A stretch of DNA of 26,919 nt from Gymnopus androsaceus JB14 (lineage: Eukaryota; Basidiomycota; Agaricomycetes; Agaricales; Omphalotaceae). Position numbers and translations under genes: made by a program. Where the stretch lies: positions 7,913 through 34,831 of the forward strand of contig ML769913.1 of assembly GCA_009733575.1 (NCBI GenBank), written 5' to 3'. Positions 20,163 to 26,919 of this stretch are shown piece after piece. Position 1 is the first letter of the stretch, and each line of letters opens with the position of its first letter. Below the pieces are notes generated by a model. It saw only the letters and a list, made by a program, of their open reading frames with translations. It was not told where the DNA came from and did no database searches.

Positions 20163-20262
20163 TAAGCCCTAAGTCTTAACTTAACTTAAGACTTAAATTA
20201 CCCTTAAGCCTAACCCTTAGGTTGAATCGATGAAAGTCCTAAGTCTTAATTAAGGGCGCTTA
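20163..20262. repeat. CTTAA-rich degenerate repeat block (left)
   Basis: Dense words such as ccctaa, cttaacttaa, acccttaagcc and aacccttagg, similar to a degenerate CCCTAA telomere-type repeat but irregular in period. A similar block lies at 21450-21545, so the pair encloses the interrupted small gene and the hAT MITE. Confidence 0.45.
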
Positions 20263-20437
20263 GTAAATTTCACGTGATGAATCATTAGCTCATCGGGGAA
20301 TGAACACGACTTTTCTGATGCTAAAGTAAAGCAAACTCGTCTTCGCAATCGGTTGCAGCTGGAGAAGCTTCAGAAAATGTCAAAAGTCGGTCAATTTTTC
20401 TAATCCTCTGTTTCGGTCTTGGTTTTCAGGTTGGCGC

Positions 20438-21163
20438 TAGAGATGGGCACGAATAGCGAATATTCATGAGTATTCATGAATATTTAGCCATTCGTTACTC
20501 GCGAATAATGAGTCACAAGTGACGAATATATTCGTTACACGAGTACTTACTCAAGTATAAATAGCCACTTTGATGTCACAAATATTCGTGGTACTTTATT
20601 CATGAATATTCGCCAATATTCGCCAATATCACGTGCTCGTTAGCACGAGCATGTGAGGTATTCATTACTTAAGCAAAAATTCAATATATAACTTAATTCG
20701 GCTATGTTTGAATATGTATATAATGTTATTGACATGTAACTGTAATAAAATCTGTGTGGCTTAGTGGTTATGGGCGCCGACTCTGGATTAAGGTCAGGCC
20801 TTCCTGTGATAGCTGACCAGCAGAGTTCAATTCTCAGTACCGCCACAATTTTGTGTCATGTAATAGTACTCGGAAATGTATACAGACTGTATTTATATTA
20901 TTATTAAACACTAATATAGTACTTCAACATTATTACTTACATGTTCGAGCCTATATTTACTTTATTTGTAATGTTGTTAATTAATCACAAGTATACTCGA
21001 GTATTTGTCCTAAAATACTCGTTATTCACGAATATCTATTCGCGAATATATGCCTGTACAAATATTCGAGTATATACTCGAGTATAAATAGTGGATTTGA
21101 GGTGACAAATATTCGTACCACGAATAACGAATATACTTGAGTATGTATTCGTGCCCACCTCTA
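20438..21163. mobile_element. 726-bp hAT-type MITE with perfect 8-bp target-site duplication
   Basis: Terminal inverted repeats TAGAGATGGGCACGAATA (20438) and, on the minus strand, TAGAGGTGGGCACGAATA (ending 21163). The 8-bp direct repeat GTTGGCGC flanks both sides (20430-20437 and 21164-21171). TAGAG-TGGGCA ends and 8-bp duplications are diagnostic of the hAT superfamily. No transposase. The interior is rich in GAATATTC, tattcatgaatattc and actcgagtat palindromes and contains a tRNA-like unit at 20755-20847. Confidence 0.92.
20755..20847 (+). other. tRNA-like Pol III unit inside the hAT MITE
   Basis: A box-like TGGCTTAGTGG (20757-20767) and B box-like GTTCAATTC (20825-20833), 57 bp apart, fit an internal Pol III promoter. 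TGTGGC at the start pairs with GCCACA at the end like an acceptor stem. Between them CTCTG pairs with CAGAG and, inside, GGTCAG with CTGACC. The anticodon arm is not standard and no anticodon can be assigned. Reads best as a tRNA-derived (SINE-like) sequence, not a functional tRNA gene. Confidence 0.55.
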
Positions 21164-21449
21164 GTTGGCGCTGACATCCGGAGTGAGCATTTTGCTGATG
21201 GTTTGGCAGGTGCTCGGGCCAAGTGGAAAAATTATGATGAGCAACATATCTCTAATCTTTTGGCAGTCCCTCAATATGCAGACTTTCTGGAAGATGCTGA
21301 TGATGTTGAAGAGGTTGACAATTCCACTGGGGCACCAAAATCAATCCTGATGACGGTGAGTTCAACGGTTCTGGGGATGATTATATGGAGTAGTAATTAT
21401 CTTTCAGTGATAGTGCAATGCTTGTAAATAGTAATTTCTTGAAATTTTT

Positions 21450-21545
21450 CTGAACCCTTAATTAACCCCCTTAAATTACACCCTTAAATTACCCTTAATA
21501 AGGTTTAAGACCTTAGGATAAAAATTTCCCCTTAATAACCCCTTA
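21450..21545. repeat. CTTAA-rich degenerate repeat block (right)
   Basis: Repeated ccttaatta, cccttaaattac (two adjacent copies), cccttaataagg and ccccttaataacc words, in the same orientation as the block at 20163-20262. Could be relic element ends or degenerate telomere-like DNA. Confidence 0.45.
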
Positions 21546-22547
21546 GGTGAAAACACTGTCGTCCGGAGCATTTACTTCAGTAAGTGAAAGCAATCGAATT
21601 CTTTCGTGTTGCTGACTACTATCATTAATGATGCAGTATCCCGCCAGAACCGGTTTATCACCGTTACCATTGTCAGTTATATCTATTTTCAAAATTACTT
21701 TCATATATATACAAGGTCTCCTTTTTATTAGTTATTTGTCTCTTTCGCTGCTTTAGGTAAATATCTAGACACTCAACCTTACTGGAAGCTCATCCTGCGG
21801 AATTTTAAATTTCAGTCTTTGGTTTAGGTGCGGAATATGCTCATTGGCAGTCATTTCTGAATCCTGATCACTTGATTTCAATTTAGTCATGAATTTAGAA
21901 AATATTTTGGAAGGAACCTTCGAAGCACTGGAAACAAGTATGCCGGTCAAGGTGAATCTTATTAATTCATTGAATTCAATTGCGTCTCCACCTCGTGGAA
22001 ATTTAGATCCTGGGGGGATTTTACCTCGGCCTAGCTGCTATATGTGACATGACAATTACCGCGTGTCTGTGCTTTTTCCTACATTGCGGAAAGTCTGGGT
22101 TCAAACCGTGCGTGACCATATTAAATCATGGGGAATTTGAATTAACTTCATAGTATGACAGAACGGATACACTTGTGGATAGAATAATCATTTATGCCTT
22201 AAACCGGGGTGTCTTGACCTTGTATTATGTTTAATGCAACCTTAATTTCGAAATACTGACCGAGTCCAGTTTACTGCAGGCCCTGAATGTTATTTTTGTA
22301 CGCAGAAACGATCAGTGAGCTATAATACTTATCATTTATTAACATTCTTTCAGTACTATTCTCGCCAAGATTTGACTTGGACAATGTTCCATTTTTGTCT
22401 GAGCAAAGGTTGGTAAAGCTGGGAATGGTTGATTCAGAAAACTGACCTGTAATTTTAGTGTACACAATCTCTTTGCTGGCTACGTATGTGTTGCAAACTA
22501 GTTCATACCATGCTTATGAAAGAATTCAAATTGACATATTATTGCAG
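21546..22547. other. AT-rich stretch; two minus-strand open frames of unknown status
   Basis: Minus-strand open frames at about 21950-21765 and 22465-22271 have fairly coding-like composition (for example SKIFSKFMTKLKSSDQDSE and SKSNLGENSTERMLINDKYY) but no recognisable motif and no convincing splice link. Nothing else was identified. Confidence 0.3.
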
Positions 22548-22800
22548 GTTGAATCGCCGAGATAGGCTTAATAACCGAGTGGAAACAATGTTTTATGACA
22601 TCTCTGCTGCTTTACAGTTGGAACAATCACAGATTAGTGGTTTGCACTTTATGGAGACCTCTAATATACAACAGGAGGTAAGCTGATAGTTTCACTACCT
22701 ATTAGATAGTGCCATTCTAACATTACAGCAGATCCCACTGGATTGCAGCATGAAGTACCAAGCTGATCTGACTCAGCCTGGGGATGCTTTCCAAGTTTGA
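22548..22800 (+). pseudogene. Two 3' exons of an unknown gene (partial)
   Basis: Not recognised. Acceptor attgcag precedes exon 22548-22677, which reads LNRRDRLNNRVETMFYDISA and ALQLEQSQISGLHFMETSN and ends IQQE before GTAAGC. A 51-nt intron (22678-22728, acceptor cattacag) leads in phase to 22729-22800, QIPLDCSMKYQADLTQPGDA then FQV and TGA. The splice sites and in-phase stop are consistent with a true gene 3' end. No upstream exon could be linked; the acidic small gene at 20.4-21.4 kb is a candidate but unproven. A copia LTR insertion lies 145 bp downstream. Confidence 0.4.
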
Positions 22801-22944
22801 ATCACTAGTTATGGTGTGAGAGAGACCTTGAGGTCCTTATTAATGCTATATTACTTGATGAAGTAGAAGATGCTCCTTTTAACCATCTTGGTTTCATTCT
22901 TTTTGCAATTCTTCTTTCAGTAACCCATTTGAATCATTATTTAA

Positions 22945-23307
22945 TGGTGGAATAACAAAGGCATATTTCTATCTATCTATGGAATACTTTCTTGTAGTAT
23001 CCACTTGTTTGTATCACCATCCCATGCACTCCACTACTATCATCTTGCAGTCTCCACCTTGTCTCCTGGAGTATCCACCTACTCTCTTGCTGTACCTACT
23101 TTACCATATGCACAATAGCCACATATATTCATGCAGTAGCCACTTGCCTGATATATCATATATACATAGGACTGTATATAAGCCTAGGTACAATACCCTG
23201 TACAATAACAAGTTCTCCTCTCATCCCCATTGATCTGTGTGATTGTTCTACTAAGTTCTGTGTGGACTTACTGCTATTGCTTCCTATTTAGGAAAGTAAC
23301 TCTAATA
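22945..23307. mobile_element. Solo copia-type LTR, 363 bp, with 5-bp target-site duplication
   Basis: Starts TGGTGGAATA and ends AACTCTAATA (TG...TA, decayed from TG...CA). The direct repeat TTTAA flanks it at 22940-22944 and 23308-23312. The first 130 bp match the LTR start at 26042 (ggaatactttcttgtag against ggaacgctttcttgtag; ccacttgtttgtat in both). No internal element sequence adjoins, so it arose by recombination between LTRs. Confidence 0.85.
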
Positions 23308-23625
23308 TTTAAATCATTTGAACATTGCTGGCCATTTTGGCTATTTTTACAAGCTTCCCACTTGCATGATTGCACTGGACCAGACAGTATCTTATAACCA
23401 TATTTAAGATTTGGACAAAGCAGACACAGATTCGCTTGACTGAAAAATCAAAGTTCCTTTGGAAGGTAGACATATCATGTCAGTTTTACTTGGAGGGGAG
23501 GTGTTGTTTGCTCATATTCATGGTCACTTACTTACAAATGTGGTCCAATTCATGAACTTGCTATGACATAAAGTAGCTGGAATTTCACATACATGCATGA
23601 ATAAATCTTTTTTCTCTACCTTCAC
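23308..23625. other. Spacer between solo LTR and Tc1 remnant; nothing recognised
   Basis: AT-rich, with only short frames. It contains the leader of the Tc1-like frame, but no terminal inverted repeat for that element was found here. Confidence 0.4.
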
Positions 23626-24204
23626 ATGCCCAAGTCGCCTCAATGTAAAACAGGCCGTCGTCAGCTAGAATCTCCTGCCAAAAACTGCTTCATTGGTGCG
23701 GTCCAAGCCATGAATAATGTCTCACAAGCATGTAGAGATCAAAATGTGCTACCATCAACCAGCTATGATCTATGGCACAAGTTCCAGGAGACTGGATCCA
23801 CATCCAACCGTCCTCATTCTGGCTGCCCAACAAAAGTTGACGAGCCATTGAAGCAAGAGGTCATTCAAAAAGCCCTTGAAAACCGCAGAAAACCACTACA
23901 GCAGCTTGGCAATGAGGTGGAACCAAACATCTGCCAACAGGCTGTTCGAGCCATCTTGAGCAAAGAGGGATACCATTCTCGCGTCGCAAAGAAGGTCCCA
24001 TACCTCAGCAAGGTCATGAAGGCAAAATTTTCGGCCTGGGCATGGAAAAAAGCACCATGGAAGCTGGAAATTGGGAGATGTTTATCCAATTTCAACAGGG
24101 AGATGAGATTGTCTGTGAGCTCTCAGCTCTGGTGTATGTTTTTTTTGGAGTCAAATCAATCTCTTCATAACATTGACATGTGTGGTGAACTCTACAGTGT
24201 TTGA
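23626..24204 (+). pseudogene. Tc1/mariner-like transposase, DNA-binding half only
   Basis: Cut-and-paste transposase of the Tc1/mariner (IS630) superfamily. The open frame of 192 codons carries the paired helix-turn-helix region: VQAMNNVSQACRDQNVLPST, then FQETGSTSNRPHSGCPTKVD (the GRPR-like linker GS..RPxSGxP), then the second domain QQAVRAILSKEGYHSRVAKK followed by VPYLSKVMKAKFSAWA. These are family landmarks in normal order, up to the W.....W segment before the first catalytic Asp. After about residue 145 similarity is lost, and no DDE catalytic domain is found downstream. So the protein could bind DNA at most. A 180-bp MITE lies 92 bp downstream but its termini are not obviously of this family. 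Confidence 0.8.
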
Positions 24205-24295
24205 ATTTGGTATCAGCTGGTCAAGCTGGATACGGCAACGGGATTTCGGAGTCCCGCAATTGGGGTCCTGTCAATTGTGATAGGGATCACACGCA

Positions 24296-24475
24296 AAGGT
24301 TACAAAATTCTGCTCGGCAGAAATGTGTACTGAAAAGGCCCAGATTAACCTAATATGGATAATCAAGGGTTTTCAGCACACATTTCAGTTGAGCTGAATG
24401 GTACTGATAAACCATAAAAGGAAATCATGTGACCTATCAGGCAACTTTTCTGCTCGGCAGAATTTTGTCACCTTT
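24296..24475. mobile_element. 180-bp MITE with terminal inverted repeats
   Basis: Left end aaaggttacaaaattctgct at 24296; right end on the minus strand aaaggtgacaaaattctgcc from 24475, with one mismatch in the core and the match continuing to GAGCAGAAA. The inner word TTCTGC-tcg-GCAGAA in each terminus is itself palindromic. The interior has ctgaaaa...ttttcag and ttcagttgagctgaa inverted pairs. No coding capacity. Target-site duplication not resolved. Confidence 0.75.
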
Positions 24476-25291
24476 TGGAGTGTCGATATTGTATATGTGT
24501 TTTAATAGCATATGATTATTATAGAGTACTTATATAGGCTGTACTTACTTATGTACGGTACTCGTTTGCCTCCGGGCCCAAGAGAGGTCAAACATGTTGG
24601 GATACACAGGTGTGTCATCACTCGAGAAAGGCAGAGTCAAATGATATATTCCATTTGAGCCTCGTAGTGGGAGTCGGGAGGCAAACAGATAGGGATCAAA
24701 GTACTACAAACAGGCTTATATCCAGTAAATTAATATTTACAATCAGAGCCCATGGCAAGCAATGGCACTTGGCAAAAATCAAATTCAACACACCCTCGCG
24801 AGTGCCGTGTGAGCCTCTCAAGCTCAACACACCCTCAGAAAGTGAAAAGCGGGGAGGAAAATCTTTGGCAGGAATGGGAACAAACAGGTTGACGTTCATT
24901 GTAGTCAGTGGGGTTGGGATCATCTTTGGTCTCAGAAACAGGACATCATCATTCATTGTAGATGGCGGCTGCAAGGTCTTCAAGGTCTTCTTCATCGGCA
25001 AAATAATGGTGTGTACAGCATTCATCATAGCTGCACAAATCACCAGGGGTTCTTCTGAGTTGTCATTGTGACTCAGCAACATCCAGAGCAATGATCAACA
25101 CTGGGAAAGGGAATTGGGGTTCATCGAGTGGTAGCAAACATTCAAGGGAGCAGAATATCATCAGTTGCACCTCACCAGGCAGCTTGGTTAGAATCGAGAG
25201 AACAGACAATGACTCGAGTGATGACAGTGAGGATAGGGGCTAAACCCAAAGATCCTCATAGCACTATTTACTGGCTTGCTAGACTAGCCAG
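24476..25291. other. Region with overlapping open frames on both strands; no gene recognised
   Basis: A plus frame at about 24610-25071 (153 codons) and a minus frame at 25091-24696 (131 codons) overlap. Neither has recognisable motifs. The minus frame has a plausible composition (FLRPKMIPTPLTTMNVNLF), but there is no supporting context, so neither is called as a gene. Confidence 0.35.
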
Positions 25292-25946
25292 TGATGAGTT
25301 AGATTTGTGCTAGGTATGAAAACCGACCAAACAACAATCACCCCAATCAGATACAATCCAAAAGGTTTAATTTAATGCGAGGAAGGAGGTTGTCGAAGGT
25401 TCCCTTGACTACTAATTGATTCGAAGAGAAAAGCACTTGACAGTTGACACAGATAGTGCGCAATGAACAAGGTTTTATATTTGGAAGGAGGTTTTGAAAA
25501 GCCAACTAACGTACAACAACGCGCTGAACTAATTGAGGGGAAAGCAAACACCAAAGCATGGGTCAAGTACGCCGACTCAACAAACAACTTTGTGTATCCG
25601 CAGTGAAACACCAAAGCACGGGTCAAGTGTGTCAACTCAACAAACAACTTTGCGTATCTTGGGAGCCTTTACATTGCCACGCAATGATACTCCAACTCTC
25701 AGGGATTCCCGCGAGTTACCTAACAAGCTTATACGACCACCGTGCAAGTCACTCGAGTAGGCGTTTTTAACACACTCAGCGAAGAGCGGGCAAGGGGTAG
25801 AATCTGTTGGTAAAGCTAGGTAACACTCTGAGAAGCTTCCTCCCTAAAACTAGACCAAGCCGACACTTGGGTCCAAGACCTTTCCTAATTAACAATGGGC
25901 TCGTTGAGGTGTGCACGTTAGGCTCCACCTGTGGTTCTAAGACTGA
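25292..25946. repeat. 595-bp dispersed repeat, copy 2, with internal 60-bp duplication
   Basis: Same unit as 13828-14422. It contains two tandem copies of a 60-bp segment (25546-25605 and 25606 onward, both starting aaacaccaaagca), which accounts exactly for the length difference of 60 bp. Its right edge abuts the coding end of a copia element at 25947. Confidence 0.75.
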
Positions 25947-26034
25947 AAACATGATGGCAGACATCTTCACCAAAGCCTTACCTTTGATGAAAGCCAAACA
26001 CTTCACAGCATCCATGGGATTAGCAAAGGTTTGA
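25947..26034 (+). pseudogene. Copia-type RNase H C-terminus (fragment)
   Basis: Last codons of a Ty1/copia polyprotein: TENMMADIFTKALPLMKAKH, then FTASMGLAKV and TGA. The ADIFTKALP motif is the classic end of copia RNase H. The upstream part has been replaced by the 595-bp repeat. A purine-rich tract (gaaggggag, 26033-26041) and an LTR start follow, as expected at a retroelement 3' end. Confidence 0.85.
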
Positions 26035-26041
26035 AGGGGAG

Positions 26042-26178
26042 TGTTGGAATATCAAAGGTAAATATATCTTATCGAACTATACATGGAACGCTTTCTTGTA
26101 GTCTCCACTTGTTTGTATAACCATCCATGCACTCCACTGTTATCGTCTCGCAGACTCCACTCAGTCTCTTGCCATATC
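26042..26178 (+). mobile_element. Copia 3' LTR, truncated
   Basis: Starts TGTTGGAATATC directly after the polypurine tract and matches the solo LTR at 22945 over about 135 bp, to around the word tctcttgccatatcc. The remaining 220 bp expected from the solo LTR are missing; at the junction the sequence changes to an antisense copia protease fragment. Confidence 0.8.
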
Positions 26179-26600
26179 CAGTTCCTATTCCCTTGATAAG
26201 GAACTGGCCCTCCAAGTCTGCAACTGCACTATTTCCCCTTTTGTCCACTTTGTTGTACTCAAAAAACTGTGCTCATTGCACCCAGCAGTGTTCTGTCACA
26301 CCTGAGTCTATGAATGTTTGAATGTGGTTATTGGCCAATGGGGATAAAGAGGTATATTTTGGGTTCTGCAAATGGTACACTTATTCTTGGGTACTAGAGG
26401 GTGAAGCAAATCTAGTACATGTATATCTACTCTACCTCCTCTCTAATCCTTTCCATCATCTAAAATGACATAAGTAACCCTAGCTGAGGCGTCAGGAGAT
26501 GTCAGGGAGGAAGAGGATATTGTCAACATACCATTGGAGTTCTTGGGAGAGTATGTAGAGCCAACATAAATATTGATGGGAGAGGTGGTGTGACGGACTA
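26165..26600 (-). pseudogene. Antisense copia gag/protease fragment
   Basis: On the minus strand 26345-26165 reads NNHIQTFIDSGVTEHCWVQ, one stop, then AQFFEYNKVDKRG, VADLEGQFLIKGIGTGYG. DSG at about 26308-26300 is the catalytic motif of the retroviral-type aspartic protease (usual copia form: LDSGASxH followed by F..Y and IxGxGT). Upstream, up to about 26600, fragments such as KNKCTIC may come from the gag zinc knuckle, but frames are broken. It is inverted relative to the LTR and RNase H remnant next to it. Confidence 0.65.
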
Positions 26601-26919
26601 CCACACTAAGTATTTCAAGCTTTTTAATAGAAAGCTCGAAACCTTAGACTCCAACATTCAGATTCACAACTACACAATTTAGCTTTGATTGGACATCCAG
26701 CACCAAACAACTCGCAGTGGCACACAAAGGTGAAAAGGGCGATTCGGGCATGCGAAACCTGAGGGAGCGGACAAAACACGTGTCGGAACAGGAACATATG
26801 TGTACTCGTTGTCCTATGCTTCATGGTAAATGATAATGTATCTGTACGAAGTCCCGCAGCCTGAGGCTGGACTTGTAATGATTTTGGTTACTTCTCATTT
26901 GTAAACGACAACACTACTA
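26601..26919. other. Right-edge stretch; nothing recognised
   Basis: Only short frames without motifs. The 24-bp word at 26875-26898 is an exact repeat of 16963-16986, with unrelated flanks. Confidence 0.4.

Larger units (their letters stand above)
20377..21355 (+). pseudogene. Small unknown gene interrupted by a hAT MITE
   Basis: Not recognised as a known family. Before the insertion the locus reads ATG TCA AAA at 20377-20385, a 44-nt intron (20386-20429, acceptor ggttttcag), and an exon starting with GTTGGCGC. The MITE sits at 20438-21163 and its target duplication restores that same exon from 21164 to 21355. Without the MITE, exon two gives 64 codons: VGADIRSEHFADGLAGARAK, WKNYDEQHISNLLAVPQYAD, FLEDADDVEEVDNSTG and onward, acidic and helical. 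A good GTGAGT donor follows at 21356, and the nearest acceptor (ctttcag near 21408) leads at once to TGA. Upstream of the ATG the same frame is open for about 25 codons (QTRLRNRLQLEKLQK), so the real start may be earlier. With the MITE present a stop (TAG) occurs right at the insertion. Confidence 0.5.

Noticed and set aside
20755..20847. Functional tRNA gene
   Set aside because: Anticodon arm and position 33 do not fit, the inner stems are non-canonical and it lies inside a MITE.
24610..25091. Overlapping long open frames on both strands as genes
   Set aside because: They overlap almost fully, have no motifs, no splice logic and no recognised homology.

Overview
The window looks like accessory, repeat-rich nuclear DNA of a filamentous basidiomycete, most likely an Agaricomycete. 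The reasons are genes split by many 40-65 bp GT-AG introns, several seven-transmembrane protein families that I know mainly from Agaricomycetes, an NLR-type gene of mushroom type (MLKL-like helical N-terminus, NB-ARC, tetratricopeptide repeats), a UstYa-family protein, and copia, hAT and Tc1 remnants. The species cannot be told from the sequence.

Layout. 1-2813 (minus): a large NLR-like gene with a well-kept front half and a frameshifted back half; it runs off the left edge. 3320-5108: two broken copies of housekeeping genes, head to head: translation elongation factor 1B gamma (minus) and the complex III core protein QCR2 (plus). Both keep introns, so they were copied as DNA. Between them lies one copy of a dispersed repeat. 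5367-12841 is the genic core: a multi-exon membrane protein (minus), a 631-bp MITE, a complete proline iminopeptidase-like hydrolase of 313 residues (minus), a 281-residue single-pass membrane protein (minus), a 210-residue UstYa-like protein (minus), and a divergently transcribed 347-residue seven-transmembrane protein (plus). All but the first of these genes have gene models that stay open through every splice junction.

12842-26919 is mostly repeats and gene debris: two copies of a 595-bp repeat, foldback mini-elements built of CCAYAGCAA-like units, the first half of a DUF6534-type membrane receptor gene, a 726-bp hAT MITE with perfect 8-bp target-site duplication and a tRNA-like Pol III unit inside, a solo copia LTR with 5-bp target-site duplication, a Tc1/mariner transposase lacking its catalytic domain, a 180-bp MITE, and a copia 3' end joined to an antisense copia protease fragment.

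How the genes may work together: the hydrolase, the 281-residue protein and the UstYa-like protein lie on one strand within 3.2 kb. UstYa relatives act as oxidases on peptides and other secondary metabolites, so a small modifying cluster is possible, but no precursor peptide, synthase or regulator was seen. The NLR fragment would belong to the non-self recognition and cell-death repertoire, but is probably dead. No rRNA gene, standard tRNA gene or CRISPR array was found. Exon borders were read by eye from splice motifs and reading frame.
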